From: Gammaproteobacteria bacterium
Lineage (GTDB): Bacteria; Pseudomonadota; Gammaproteobacteria; GRL18
Reading direction: 5' to 3'
DNA length: 64,000 nucleotides
NCBI GenBank assembly: GCA_016744375.1
Contig: JADGEM010000009.1
Location: 19,502-83,501, forward strand
Numbering within the stretch: the first letter of the stretch is position 1; every line of letters starts with the position of its first letter. Shown one piece after another: positions 37,767 to 47,834 of the stretch. The notes under the pieces are model-generated. The model did no database searches. It was given only the letters and a program-made list of their open reading frames with translations, and was not told the DNA's origin. Both the position numbers and the translations under genes were made by a program.

Positions 37767-39572
37767 ATGGCTGGTACTATCCCCAGAGAATTTATTGATG
37801 AAGTTTTGGCCTATACCGATATTGTCGAACTGATTGATTCCCGTGTGCCTCTTAAACGCTCAGGCGGTAACCATATGGCCTGCTGCCCCTTTCATGGAGA
37901 AAAAACACCTTCCTTTAGTGTAAGCCAGCCAAAACAGTTTTATCATTGCTTTGGTTGTGGGGCTAGTGGTGATGCCATACGTTTTCTGATGGAATATGAA
38001 CATCAGAGCTTTGTTGAAGCCATTGAAGAGCTTGCTCAGATGGCAGGGCTGCAGGTACCTAAAGTGGCCTATAGCAATGAGCCACAGAAACAGGCACCGG
38101 AACAATTTGAATTATTAGATCAAGTCTCAAATTATTATCAGCACCAACTCAATCATCATCCAAAATCTCAGCAAGTTCAAGACTATGTGAAGCAGCGTGG
38201 TTTAAGCCCAGAAGTTGTCAAAACCTTTGGTCTGGGATTTTCACCTCCTGGCTGGGATAATGTTCTCAATGTGATTGGTGCAGGCGATCAAAAAAAAATA
38301 CAGACACTGTTTGATACTGGCATGCTGATCAAACGTGACGAAGATAGTACTGCCCATCCCAATAAATCCCCCTGGTATGATCGGTTCAGAGAACGGCTGA
38401 TGTTCCCTATCCGGGATCGAAGAGGGCGCACCATCGCCTTTGGCGGACGCATTCTGGGTGATGGCAAACCCAAATACCTTAATTCACCGGAGACACGCCT
38501 GTTTCATAAAGGCCAGGAACTTTATGGCCTCTATGAACTCAAACAGGCATTGCGCAAAATAGAGCGTATCATGGTGGTTGAAGGCTATATGGATGTTGTT
38601 TCTCTGGCTCAATTTGGTGTTAATTATAGTGTGGCAACACTGGGGACAGCCACTACGGCAGAACATCTACAGAAATTATTTAGACTATGTGATGAAGTCT
38701 TTTTTTGTTTTGATGGTGATCGTGCTGGCAGAGATGCAGCCTGGCGGGCAATGAATAATGCCTTATCTGTTATTAAACCGGGTAAACAGGCTCGATTTAT
38801 GTTTTTACCAGATGGTGAAGATCCGGATACGATGGTTCGTCAAAAAGGTAAAGCTGGATTCGAAGCTGAAATGGATCAAGCAATGACTTTTTCAGACTTC
38901 TTCTTTGACCACTTGATGCAACAGGTCAATATGGAATCACTCGATGGACGCTCTAAGCTTATTGATCTTTGTCAGCCCTATCTGGAAAAAATACAGGAAG
39001 GTGCTTTTCAGACGCTTATGATTGCTCGCCTTTCTGAACTGGCTGATATTGATAAGGCAAGCTTACTCCCTTTGTTAGGAATGCAATCGGCTTCAAATGT
39101 GACTGGAGCACCTACTGTGGTCAGGGGAAATCAATTTCAGTCGTCTTCTGCTCATAGGGTTAAGGGGCCGGCCCCGGTAAAAAAAGCCATCGCGTATCTA
39201 TTACAGCATCCTCATTTAGCAGAAAGTACTGGTGACCCCGGACGTTTTTCCTCCTTAGAGCTGGCAGACATCAAGATTTTTATACAACTACTTGATATTC
39301 TTCAGAATGACCCCAATTTAACTACTGCAAGGATACTTGCAAACTGGCCGGATAAAAAGCAGTATCAGTTTCTTAGCAGCTTGGCGGTTGAGCCATTATT
39401 AATTAATGATGAAACTGCAATCAGCTGTGAATTTAATGATCTTCTGCAATTATTTACACGGCAATACCAACAGCAGCGTATTGCACAATTACAGCGCAAT
39501 GAAAGGCAGCAAGGTCTGGATAAGTTAGAAAAAAGCGAATACCTGCAATTATTACAGGCACTAAAATCCTAG
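37767..39572 (+). CDS. dnaG: DNA primase DnaG
   Basis: 601 aa. The CHC2 zinc finger uses Cys40, His43, Cys61 and Cys64. The Toprim domain has VVEGYMD with Glu272 and the metal-binding FDGD with Asp316 and Asp318. The C-terminal part is the DnaB-interacting helical domain. It makes RNA primers for replication. The 211-base gap upstream contains the hairpin GTACCC-ATG-GGGTAC (about 37694-37709). Confidence 0.96.
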   Translation: MAGTIPREFIDEVLAYTDIVELIDSRVPLKRSGGNHMACCPFHGEKTPSFSVSQPKQFYHCFGCGASGDAIRFLMEYEHQSFVEAIEELAQMAGLQVPKVAYSNEPQKQAPEQFELLDQVSNYYQHQLNHHPKSQQVQDYVKQRGLSPEVVKTFGLGFSPPGWDNVLNVIGAGDQKKIQTLFDTGMLIKRDEDSTAHPNKSPWYDRFRERLMFPIRDRRGRTIAFGGRILGDGKPKYLNSPETRLFHKGQELYGLYELKQALRKIERIMVVEGYMDVVSLAQFGVNYSVATLGTATTAEHLQKLFRLCDEVFFCFDGDRAGRDAAWRAMNNALSVIKPGKQARFMFLPDGEDPDTMVRQKGKAGFEAEMDQAMTFSDFFFDHLMQQVNMESLDGRSKLIDLCQPYLEKIQEGAFQTLMIARLSELADIDKASLLPLLGMQSASNVTGAPTVVRGNQFQSSSAHRVKGPAPVKKAIAYLLQHPHLAESTGDPGRFSSLELADIKIFIQLLDILQNDPNLTTARILANWPDKKQYQFLSSLAVEPLLINDETAISCEFNDLLQLFTRQYQQQRIAQLQRNERQQGLDKLEKSEYLQLLQALKS

Positions 39573-39812
39573 ATTTCACAATGATGCTGGTACATTATTT
39601 AGACCAGCTTTATTGATTCATATTTAATTGCAGTGTGGTTTTTTCCCCAAGAATAATTTTATTCTTATTTGTGTGAACAAAATCCATATTTTTTTGACTT
39701 TTTTATGCAGATTTTATGCTTGGCATCTCGCAGAGTTCGACTTGATATGCTAAAATGGTAAGTTATCTTTCGAAATTTTTATTGTTTCTTTTTTTTACGG
39801 ATCAAGAAGTCT

Positions 39813-41651
39813 ATGGATCAAACAACTCAACAATCTAAAATAAAACTTCTCATTGCGCGTGGTAAAGAGCAAGGTTATTTGACCTATGCAGAGGTTAACG
39901 ATCATCTGCCTAATGACATCATGGATCCTGAACAGATCGAAGATATCATTGCCATGATTAATGACATGGGGATCAAGGTTGTCGAAACTGCACCTGATGC
40001 TGATGACCTGATTGTTGAAGGTTCTTCTACTGACACAACAGATGAAGATGCCGTTGAAGAAGCAGCTGCAGCTCTGGCTTCAATGGACACCGAAATTGGT
40101 CGTACAACTGATCCAGTACGCATGTATATGCGTGAAATGGGATCAGTTGAACTCCTGACTCGCCAGGGTGAGATTAAAATTGCTAAACGAATTGAAGAAG
40201 GCATGAAGCAAATGCACTGTGCTTTAGCTTCTTATCCGGCAACCATCAGCCTTTTGCTGGGAGAGTATGAAAGGGTTGAACGTGAAGAACGTAAAATTAC
40301 TGATATTCTTAGCGGTACTGGTTTTGCGTTACTCGATGAAGAAGATGTCGAGGATCATCTGCTGGCCAATCCTGCTTCAACTCCGAATGACTCTAAAGAC
40401 GATGACGATGATGAAGAAGAAAGTAATGAGCCCGTTGGACCGGATATGGAGCTGGTCAAAGAGCACTTTGCACTGATTCGCAGTCTCAATGAAAAATTAT
40501 TAGAGGCTGAAGGAAAAGACAATTACGACAGTGATTGTTGCAAAGAATTACGCCAGGAAATGGCAGAAGCCTTTATGAAGCTTAAGCGTACGCATAAGTT
40601 AAATGATCGTATGGTTGCTGCATTACGTTTGTTGATTGAACGTATCCGCATGCATGAAAAAATAATTCTGACAGCATGTGTTGAAAAAGCACACATGCCA
40701 AGAAAAGAATTTATCACTTCCTTTCCTTATAATGAAACCGACATGACCTGGCTGGATACCCATATTGAAAAGGGTGATTCCTATTCAGAAGTACTTCTAG
40801 AGCATGCCGATGAAATCCGCAAAGCACAAAGAAAACTTGTTGCAATCGGAGAAGAATGTCGGATGAGTATCTCAGGCATTAAAGATGTGAATCGGCAAAT
40901 GTCTATTGGTGAAGCAAAAGCGCGCCGAGCCAAAAAAGAAATGGTTGAAGCGAATCTGCGTTTGGTGATCTCTATTGCGAAAAAATACACAAACCGCGGC
41001 TTACAATTTCTTGATCTGATTCAGGAAGGTAATATCGGTTTGATGAAAGCGGTTGATAAATTTGAATACCGTCGTGGTTATAAATTTTCAACTTATGCAA
41101 CCTGGTGGATTCGTCAGGCGATTACCCGTTCTATTGCTGATCAGGCCCGTACCATTCGTATACCGGTACACATGATTGAAACCATTAATAAACTGAACCG
41201 GGTTTCCAGACAGCTGCTACAGGAAAAAGGCCGTGAGGCGACTCCTGAAGAACTGGCTGAAAAAATGGAAATGCCAGAAGATAAGGTTCGCAAGGTCTTA
41301 AAAATTGCCAAAGAACCTATTTCAATGGAAACACCCATTGGTGATGATGAAGATTCACATCTGGGTGATTTCATTGAAGATCAGAATATTCAGTCACCTT
41401 CAGAAACGGCTAATACAACGGGTCTAAAAGGTGCAACCAGAAATATTTTAGAAGGTTTAACCGCCAGAGAATCTAAAGTTCTGAGAATGCGTTTTGGTAT
41501 TGATATGAATACTGATCATACTTTGGAAGAAGTCGGTAAACAGTTTGATGTAACCCGTGAGCGTATTCGTCAAATTGAAGCCAAGGCACTACGAAAGTTA
41601 CGTCATCCAACTCGTTCAGAGATGTTACGAAGCTTTATGCGTGACGATTAA
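39813..41651 (+). CDS. rpoD: RNA polymerase sigma factor RpoD (sigma70)
   Basis: 612 aa. Region 1.1 is at the N-terminus, an acidic non-conserved insert ([14 protein letters not shown]) is near 190-205, region 2 has [20 protein letters not shown] near 430, and region 4.2 [20 protein letters not shown] is near 580-600. This is the housekeeping sigma factor. It is separated from dnaG by 240 bases, which can hold its own promoter (TTGGCA-17-TGATAT around 39720-39749 is one candidate). Confidence 0.97.
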   Translation: MDQTTQQSKIKLLIARGKEQGYLTYAEVNDHLPNDIMDPEQIEDIIAMINDMGIKVVETAPDADDLIVEGSSTDTTDEDAVEEAAAALASMDTEIGRTTDPVRMYMREMGSVELLTRQGEIKIAKRIEEGMKQMHCALASYPATISLLLGEYERVEREERKITDILSGTGFALLDEEDVEDHLLANPASTPNDSKDDDDDEEESNEPVGPDMELVKEHFALIRSLNEKLLEAEGKDNYDSDCCKELRQEMAEAFMKLKRTHKLNDRMVAALRLLIERIRMHEKIILTACVEKAHMPRKEFITSFPYNETDMTWLDTHIEKGDSYSEVLLEHADEIRKAQRKLVAIGEECRMSISGIKDVNRQMSIGEAKARRAKKEMVEANLRLVISIAKKYTNRGLQFLDLIQEGNIGLMKAVDKFEYRRGYKFSTYATWWIRQAITRSIADQARTIRIPVHMIETINKLNRVSRQLLQEKGREATPEELAEKMEMPEDKVRKVLKIAKEPISMETPIGDDEDSHLGDFIEDQNIQSPSETANTTGLKGATRNILEGLTARESKVLRMRFGIDMNTDHTLEEVGKQFDVTRERIRQIEAKALRKLRHPTRSEMLRSFMRDD

Positions 41652-41671
41652 TTAAGTTTTTTCATAGAAGC

Positions 41672-41700
41672 TGGTCATATTATAAATTACCCTATATAAT
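41672..41700 (+). promoter_or_regulatory. sigma70 promoter of the tRNA gene
   Basis: TGGTCA (41672-41677), 17 bases, TATAAT (41695-41700). It is placed 51 bases before the tRNA and behind rpoD. Confidence 0.6.
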
Positions 41701-41751
41701 GCCTGCTTCCTGGAAAACTCATCTTCCCAGGAAGATACACTCCCCCAATAA

Positions 41752-41828
41752 GGGCCTGTAGCTCAGTTGGTTAGAGCATCCGACTCATAATCGGCAGGTC
41801 GACAGTTCGAGTCTGTCCAGGCCCACCA
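41752..41828 (+). tRNA. tRNA with CAT anticodon (Ile2-type or elongator Met)
   Basis: 77 bases with encoded CCA. The acceptor arm is GGGCCTG/CAGGCCC, the anticodon arm CCGACTCATAATCGG, and the T arm is GACAG TTCGAGT CTGTC. The anticodon loop CTCATAA reads CAT. The acceptor stem resembles the Ile2 (lysidine-modified) class more than Met, but I cannot settle this by eye. The 3' half is the integration site of the island and is duplicated at 63529-63580; the gene remains whole because the element restores it. Confidence 0.9.
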
Positions 41829-41833
41829 TAATT
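41782..41833. repeat. attL core (52-bp direct repeat)
   Basis: Runs from GACTCATAATCGG in the anticodon arm to CCACCATAATT five bases beyond the tRNA. It is identical to 63529-63580. Outside the core the two sides differ (C versus G before, G versus A after). Confidence 0.93.
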
Positions 41834-41891
41834 GTTAAGATAAACAACGACTTACTCAATCAAGGTTTATCAGTCTTACTTAAAATTCATT

Positions 41892-41912
41892 AAATAGGTG
41901 CATTTAGGTGCA
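41892..41912. repeat. Left arm-type repeats for the integrase
   Basis: Tandem AATAGGTGCA and TTTAGGTGCA, 10-11 bases apart (one helical turn). The same motif pair is found at 63402-63423 near the right end, in the same orientation. These are probable integrase or excisionase binding sites. Confidence 0.6.
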
Positions 41913-41937
41913 GCTCGAAATTTTAAGGAGAGACAAC

Positions 41938-43026
41938 ATGGCTTCTATTCAAAAGATTAGTCGTGCAAAAGGTGCAGTTTATAAAGTTACCATTCGACAG
42001 ACTGGTAACGGCACTATCTGTAAAACATTCCCCACTAAGAAAATGGCGGTTGAATTCGCTCGTAAAGTGGAAGGCAATGATGAACTTGCCTTGGCTTTAG
42101 GCAATCCCATTGCAATGAAACTCAACCTATCTGATATTATCACTGAATACCTTGAACTTTATACAGGCAAAGACCATGGTCTTTATGGTTGCTTGGCTTG
42201 GTGGTCTAAGCAATATGGTCATCTTCCTCTTAATAAAATAAATGCAGTTACAATTCGTGAAGGTATTAAACTCTTAAGTAATGGTAATACACTTCGTGGT
42301 AATGGTTTGGGCCAAACCAAAGAAATGAATCGTAAGCGTTCAGGCTCAACAGTGAATCGCTATAAGGACAATCTATCAAGTGTATTTGAATTTTCAAAAG
42401 AGGAATATGGATTAACAGAAAACCCTTGTCGTGATGTTAAATCAAAACCAGAAGGTAAAGGAAGGACTAGATTTTTGACCGATGACGAACGTTCAAGGCT
42501 TCTCATCGCTTGTAGGGAATCAAAATGGGATATGCTCTATTTGCTTGTTCTGATGGCTCTTACAACCGGAGCTAGGAAGAGTGAGCTACTTGGACTTAGT
42601 TACCAGGATATTGATATTAACAATGGTTATGCACATTTATGGGAAACTAAAAATGGTGAACAGAGATTACTACCTTTAACTGATGAGGTGAGCGGCCTGA
42701 TATTTCCACAGGTAGCAGAATCTTATAATATTATTAATACCAATACGCATAAAGGATTAATATTTCCTTCGGAACAAAAACCACAACAAGGTTTTGAATT
42801 CAGAAAACATTGGGTAGAAGCTTTAAAAAAAGCTGAAATTAAGGGCTTTAGATTTCATGATCTCCGACATTCAGCAGCCTCGTATCTGGCAAAGAATGGG
42901 GCCTCCCTCAAAGAAATCGCTGATGTTTTGGGGCATAAAGATCTTCAGTCCACTAATAGATATAGTCATTTATGTATTGGATATAAAAAGAAGTTGATCA
43001 GTCGGGTTATGGGTGGGATTGTTTGA
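41938..43026 (+). CDS. Tyrosine site-specific integrase
   Basis: 362 aa. Catalytic residues are visible: Arg213 (TTGARKSELLGL), His307-x-x-Arg310 (HDLRHSA), His333 (LGHKD) and Tyr342 (NRYSHL). An N-terminal arm-binding domain precedes a SAM-like domain. A TTG/ATG at 41908 is in frame, but the ATG at 41938 has AAGGAGA seven bases upstream. It catalyses integration at the tRNA 3' end and excision between the 52-bp repeats. Confidence 0.93.
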   Translation: MASIQKISRAKGAVYKVTIRQTGNGTICKTFPTKKMAVEFARKVEGNDELALALGNPIAMKLNLSDIITEYLELYTGKDHGLYGCLAWWSKQYGHLPLNKINAVTIREGIKLLSNGNTLRGNGLGQTKEMNRKRSGSTVNRYKDNLSSVFEFSKEEYGLTENPCRDVKSKPEGKGRTRFLTDDERSRLLIACRESKWDMLYLLVLMALTTGARKSELLGLSYQDIDINNGYAHLWETKNGEQRLLPLTDEVSGLIFPQVAESYNIINTNTHKGLIFPSEQKPQQGFEFRKHWVEALKKAEIKGFRFHDLRHSAASYLAKNGASLKEIADVLGHKDLQSTNRYSHLCIGYKKKLISRVMGGIV

Positions 43027-43103
43027 TTAAAAAGACTCATCATATAATCATATGTTAAATTGGTGAGAAAAATATCTTTGTGAAATATTTATAAGGTTTG
43101 TAT

Positions 43104-44018
43104 ATGGCAAAAAAGAATGAAAAACCTGAGTGGTTTAATTTGGCTAAGTATGTTGTTCCTCAAAATAAAAATAATGAAGCTGAGGATGAATATAATAGGT
43201 ATTTACTCGATCTTTGGTTAAGAAATTTTTCAATTAGGAAATCAATTTTTGATGTAATTGAACAAATTAGGATACTTGAAATGACTAATGACATTAAAGA
43301 TATTGACGATATCGGGGATATTTCAAATATAGGAAAAATTGAAATAGATGATGTTGCAGATATTTCAGAAATAGAAAGAAGCAATGATGGTGTAGATATT
43401 GATTACAGGAAAAGAAAAAAAAGAATACTTTCAATTCAAATAATAAGTGGCTCTGTAAAAAAGTGTAGGGATATTGGATTTATTACTGAAAAAGATTTAG
43501 ATTTGACTGATTCTAATTCGAATTCAAATGTCTATTCATTAACTACTGCACATATAAATTTTTTATTTAATAAAATCCCTGATAAATATAAAAATAATGC
43601 TGAATTTTTAGCACTAGGAGGAGATTTTAGCTCCTCAAAAAAAACAAATCCTAAGCTATCCACTTTGTTTTTATCAGAAAGTAGAATAAATGATAGTTAC
43701 ATAGGCGTAAATCTTAATGCCCCCAAAAGGCAAATAAGAAAACACTTTGAAGAGTGGCTTAATGAGCAAGAAGAAAAGAAAGTTTTAATTACAGAGCAAG
43801 CCATTCGCAAGTGGTCGAGTTCTAAAATTTTAGCATATATGGATTTATTAATTTGGGAAAAGCTTAGAAAATTAAAAGCTAGTAATTCAAAAAAAATTGA
43901 CTGGTTGTTTTCTGATAATACAGATATTGATGTTGATGATACTATCGAAAAGCTTAGAAAGAGCTTAAAAAAAATAAATAAAACTGATTATCATAGTTTT
44001 ATGTACACACAACTATGA
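43104..44018 (+). CDS. Unknown protein with Ile/Asp-rich repeats
   Basis: About 304 aa; no family recognised. Residues about 65-100 repeat short I-D units (KDIDDIGDISNIGKIEIDD, VADISEIE), a low-complexity acidic stretch coded by GATATT-like triplets. The C-terminal half is basic and helical. The ATG at 43104 is preferred over the TTG at 43098. Its place between integrase and replication genes suggests an element-specific regulatory or structural role, but nothing supports a definite function. Confidence 0.55.
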   Translation: MAKKNEKPEWFNLAKYVVPQNKNNEAEDEYNRYLLDLWLRNFSIRKSIFDVIEQIRILEMTNDIKDIDDIGDISNIGKIEIDDVADISEIERSNDGVDIDYRKRKKRILSIQIISGSVKKCRDIGFITEKDLDLTDSNSNSNVYSLTTAHINFLFNKIPDKYKNNAEFLALGGDFSSSKKTNPKLSTLFLSESRINDSYIGVNLNAPKRQIRKHFEEWLNEQEEKKVLITEQAIRKWSSSKILAYMDLLIWEKLRKLKASNSKKIDWLFSDNTDIDVDDTIEKLRKSLKKINKTDYHSFMYTQL

Positions 44019-44447
44019 TAAACCATTAGTATCAATAGATTTTTTTTGTACCTTATACATTTTTGCTTTTGAGTTTAGTCCTTCCTTTTTCAAATTGAGA
44101 TAGGAGGGTTTAATCTGCCAATAGCAAGCCTCTCAATTCCCTTCGCTTTAAACTGCCTACTTTTAGTAAAAAAGGGTCAGGTAAAAGAAAAGTACGCAAT
44201 AATTTAAAGAGTCAACCTCATCCTTTGTAAAAATCTGTTTTTTTTCGATGTTCCTGTCAATCCTTACTAAGATTAGAATTTTAAACTGATCGATTGCTCA
44301 TCTAATAGGGAGCATAAAAAAAAATAAAAATCAACCCTGTTTTTTTTATTAAATTATACCGGTACCTCCAACACTTACTAATGCTTTATTATTGCTCATA
44401 GAGTAAGTGAGTAAGACTACAACCTTGATTGAGACACCGAGATAATA
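44019..44447. other. Intergenic region before the replication genes
   Basis: 429 AT-rich bases with A/T tracts, a GAGTAAGTGAGTAAG direct repeat at 44400-44414 and TACCGGTACC (a palindrome, about 44358-44367). It precedes a small DNA-binding protein, primase and ATPase, so it could hold their promoter and perhaps a replication origin. That is inference; no iteron set is seen. Confidence 0.35.
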
Positions 44448-44687
44448 ATGAGCACATATACAAATAATTCAAATACATGTAAAAAACATGCAATTGATTT
44501 TAGCAACCTGAAAGACTGGAAAACTTTTGACGAAGTGGAACACTTATTTCCAAATTTTCGGAAAACAACTTTACGCTGGCTAATGCGTCAAAAAAACAAA
44601 AATGGCCTTGATGGAATTGTAAAAAAAATTGGACGCTCAAATTATGTTCACATCCCATCTTTTTCAGTGTGGATATCAAAGCAATGA
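44448..44687 (+). CDS. Small helix-turn-helix/excisionase-like protein
   Basis: 79 aa. WKTFDEVEHLFPNFRKTTLRWL followed by KKIGRSNYVHIPSFSVWI fits the winged-helix pattern of AlpA/excisionase-type DNA binders (helix, recognition helix, beta wing; shown here in two parts). It overlaps the primase start by four bases (ATGA at 44684). It likely regulates replication genes or promotes excision. Confidence 0.6.
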   Translation: MSTYTNNSNTCKKHAIDFSNLKDWKTFDEVEHLFPNFRKTTLRWLMRQKNKNGLDGIVKKIGRSNYVHIPSFSVWISKQ

Positions 44688-45706
44688 GTATAAATATGCA
44701 CCATCTTTCAGTAGATGTGGTTGAAATAATGTTGGAATACATTGACCCCAGCATCAATCATGATAAATGGTTTGCGGTTTTGGCCGGCCTAAAAAATGAA
44801 TTTGGTGAAGATGTTAGGGATATTGCTGAATCGTGGTCGAGACAGGGTTCAAGTTTTTCTCAGGTTGGATTTAATTCAACCTGGAGGGCATGCAAACAGG
44901 GCCAAGGATACGGTGTTGGAACTGTAATTAAGTTTGCCAAAGATGCTGGATTTGAATTTACTAATGACATCAAAAAACTGTCATGTTTTGAAATCAAAAA
45001 GCGCAAATCAGAAAAAGACATTCGTCAGGTTGAAGCTGAAAAATCTAAGCAAAAACAGAAATATTATGCTGGGTTGAGGCTCAAAAAATTGCTACCTAAA
45101 ATAATTCCTGATGGTGAACCAAAGTCTCAATATTTATTTAATCGACTCAATAAACGATTTAAAACACCTGATTCAATCCAGTTTAATCCTTTAATGGATT
45201 ACTGGGAAGGTGGAAAATTTATAGGAAATTTTCCATCTATCGTTTCTTTTGTTACTGATATTAATAATAATTTAATAACTTTCCATGTTATTTATTTAAC
45301 AAATGAAGGTCACAAAGCATCTGTCAACAATCCTAAGAAAATTCTTACACCAATTACCACCATCACCGGCACAAGTATAAAGTTTGCATGGCCTAATGAT
45401 ATTTTGTATCTGGCAGAAGGAATTGAAACATCATTGGCAATTTGGCTTATCACTGGAGAGCCCACCTGGTGTTGTCTTTCATCACATGGACTTGAGACTG
45501 TAATTATTCCGCCAAAAGTGAAGGAGGTATATATTATGGGTGATAAAGACCGCTCAGGTGCAGGACAAAAATCTGCTGATAAATTAGCTCAAAGATTAAT
45601 CAAAAATGGTTTTATAGTACACATATTAATTCCAAAACAGGAAATCCCAGTTGGTTCAAAATCCATTGACTGGTTGGATGTTTACAGATGGGAGTCAGTT
45701 GAATGA
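44684..45706 (+). CDS. Primase with PriCT_2 and Toprim-like domains
   Basis: About 340 aa. The N-terminal part is a PriCT_2 module (EYIDPSINHDKWFAVLAGLK, ESWSRQGSSF near 50). The C-terminal part (about 245-335) is a Toprim_3-like domain with LAEGIETSLAIWL and the acidic GDKDRSGAGQKSADKLA. A longer in-frame start (GTG 44669) exists, but the ATG overlapping the upstream stop is preferred. It probably primes element replication; the actual polymerising domain is not obvious. Confidence 0.78.
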   Translation: MSINMHHLSVDVVEIMLEYIDPSINHDKWFAVLAGLKNEFGEDVRDIAESWSRQGSSFSQVGFNSTWRACKQGQGYGVGTVIKFAKDAGFEFTNDIKKLSCFEIKKRKSEKDIRQVEAEKSKQKQKYYAGLRLKKLLPKIIPDGEPKSQYLFNRLNKRFKTPDSIQFNPLMDYWEGGKFIGNFPSIVSFVTDINNNLITFHVIYLTNEGHKASVNNPKKILTPITTITGTSIKFAWPNDILYLAEGIETSLAIWLITGEPTWCCLSSHGLETVIIPPKVKEVYIMGDKDRSGAGQKSADKLAQRLIKNGFIVHILIPKQEIPVGSKSIDWLDVYRWESVE

Positions 45707-47457
45707 GTGAAATTATAAAAGAAATTCAACAATCAAAGCCAGAAAAAACACCTGAGCAAAAAATTGATGATGCTATTGCGAGATTAAAAAAAGGTGATGA
45801 TGGTGCTCATTGGGAATCTGATGTTATTGAAGCTGCAAAGAATTTATATCAAAATGATAAGCCTTTGTTTCAGAGAAAACGTTCTGAATTGAAGAGTGCG
45901 AGTAAAGAATCTCAAATTACAGAGTGGATGAAAGAAATTAATCAATCACTTAGTAATAGTACAGAAAATAGTACCATAGCTGATGATCTTGTGACTTTAG
46001 TGACTGTTGGATCAGAGCTATTTCATAATTGCAAAAATGAATGTTATGTAACACTCGTTAATAACAATCATGCTGAAACATGGGCTTTGGATTCAAGTGG
46101 TTTTTTTGATTGGTTGGGATTTCAAGCTTTCAGAAAATTTGGTTTTGTCCCAAGTGAGCAACATTTAAAACAGGCTATCACTACATTAGCTGGACTTTCA
46201 AAATTTGAAGGTCAAGAACATGAAGTGTTTTTACGGTGTGCCAATTTTAATGGTGGGTATACTATTGATCTATGTAATGAAGAATGGCAATCGGTAATAG
46301 TAACTGAAATTGGCTGGAAAATTAATAATCAATCAGATGTTAAGTTTATTCGCTCACCTGAAGCATCAGCATTACCAGTACCAATTCTAAAAAAAGGGAA
46401 TATCGAATTGTTATGGAAATATGTAAATATTCCAGAAAAAATGCGTCCTCTCGTGTTAGCTTTTATTCTTGAATCATGGAGACCTGATACTCCATACACT
46501 ATTTTAATCATCGTAGGAGAGCAAGGTTCTTCTAAATCATCAACACATAAATATTTAAGACAAATATCTGACCCCAATAACACACCTTTGAGGAGTGCTC
46601 CCAAGACAGTGGAAGATATTTATGTATCAGCTGCTAATAATCACCAAGCATCTTTTGATAATATGAGCAAATTAAGTGATGGCAAACAAGATGCATTATG
46701 TACACTGGCTACAGGAGGTGGTTATGCAACACGTAAACATTACTCAAATAATGAAGAATTCGTGATAGAGGTTAAGCGTCCTGTGATTATTAATGGAATT
46801 GATAATGTGGCGACACGTCCAGATTTAATTGATAGATCAATCGTCATTCACTTACCAAAAATAAGTTCGGAAAATAAAAAGAAAGAGACTGAATTAGAAA
46901 ATGGATTCAAACGAGATTTTCAAGTAATTTTCTCGGGGTTATTAGATTTATTTTCATCAACACTAAATATCCTTCCAACCATTAATATAAAAGAACCACC
47001 AAGGATGGTGGATTTTGCTTATCTTGGAGAGGCTATGAACTTAGCTATGAATAATGATGAATCTTTTAATGAAATATACAAAGAAAATAGAAGAAATAGT
47101 TTAACACATTCTCTTGATTCTTCCCCCGCAGCACTGGCACTGATGGAGATGATGTCTTTCAGAAAAATTGATTGGGAAGGAACCTATAAAGAATTAAAAT
47201 TAGAACTGGAAAGACATTACCATCAGGAAGGTGAAGGATGGCCAAAATCTCCAAAAGGCTTAAGTAATATTTTAAAACGAATGGCTCCAGCATTGAGAGA
47301 ACAGGGTCTGGATATTAATTTTAAAGGGCATCAGCGTGATGGATGGCATGTACAACTGCATTATTATGATGTTTTTTTAGAATCAGAAATTAATAGTCAT
47401 ACAGTCACACAAAGTAAGAAAAATATAAGTGTTAATAAATATAGAGAAGTTATCTAA
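45703..47457 (+). CDS. D5-like replication ATPase/helicase
   Basis: 584 aa. The Walker A GEQGSSKSS is at 272-280 and a Walker B-like segment follows (NNHQASFDNMSKL near 310-325). The sensor-like RPVIINGIDNVATRPDLIDR near 365 is typical of D5/phage-satellite ATPases. The first 200 residues are a charged helical region. Starts inside the primase stop (overlap of four bases), so the two are translated together. It probably unwinds element DNA. Confidence 0.75.
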   Translation: MSEIIKEIQQSKPEKTPEQKIDDAIARLKKGDDGAHWESDVIEAAKNLYQNDKPLFQRKRSELKSASKESQITEWMKEINQSLSNSTENSTIADDLVTLVTVGSELFHNCKNECYVTLVNNNHAETWALDSSGFFDWLGFQAFRKFGFVPSEQHLKQAITTLAGLSKFEGQEHEVFLRCANFNGGYTIDLCNEEWQSVIVTEIGWKINNQSDVKFIRSPEASALPVPILKKGNIELLWKYVNIPEKMRPLVLAFILESWRPDTPYTILIIVGEQGSSKSSTHKYLRQISDPNNTPLRSAPKTVEDIYVSAANNHQASFDNMSKLSDGKQDALCTLATGGGYATRKHYSNNEEFVIEVKRPVIINGIDNVATRPDLIDRSIVIHLPKISSENKKKETELENGFKRDFQVIFSGLLDLFSSTLNILPTINIKEPPRMVDFAYLGEAMNLAMNNDESFNEIYKENRRNSLTHSLDSSPAALALMEMMSFRKIDWEGTYKELKLELERHYHQEGEGWPKSPKGLSNILKRMAPALREQGLDINFKGHQRDGWHVQLHYYDVFLESEINSHTVTQSKKNISVNKYREVI

Positions 47458-47831
47458 TGTATGTGCATAAATTGGAAATTCAGGGGGTACATTTAACTGT
47501 TGATGGTGAAAGTATCACAGTTGAAACATCTGCTCCATTGACAGAAATACAACGGCAATTTATTAAAATACACAAGGCAGAATTAATAACTGAGTTAAAA
47601 GGTCAGATGTCTAATGTTATTAATTTAATCCCATTTTTAGAAAATTGTTGTAATGGCTATAACACGAATACTGTTGAAGTAAAACAGAGTCTTTTTAGTA
47701 AAGAAAATATTCAAGATATTCAAGCTGGTGAAATATCAGAAAAAACTGTAAAAGCTCATATTAAATTATGGGTTTCTGAAGGTAAAAAAAATTATGTGGA
47801 ACATTCTGAAAAAAATAACTTTGGAGATTAA
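47457..47831 (+). CDS. TubC_N-like domain protein
   Basis: 124 aa. Residues about 5-50 (LEIQGVHLTVDGESITVE, EIQRQFIKIHKAELITELK) match the TubC N-terminal domain pattern: a 'G..L..DG' strand pair followed by a terminal 'HKAELI..L' helix. In megasynthases it docks subunits. Proteins of this kind are also seen in mobile elements, with unknown roles. It overlaps the ATPase stop, so it belongs to the replication operon. Confidence 0.6.
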   Translation: MYVHKLEIQGVHLTVDGESITVETSAPLTEIQRQFIKIHKAELITELKGQMSNVINLIPFLENCCNGYNTNTVEVKQSLFSKENIQDIQAGEISEKTVKAHIKLWVSEGKKNYVEHSEKNNFGD

Positions 47832-47834
47832 ATT

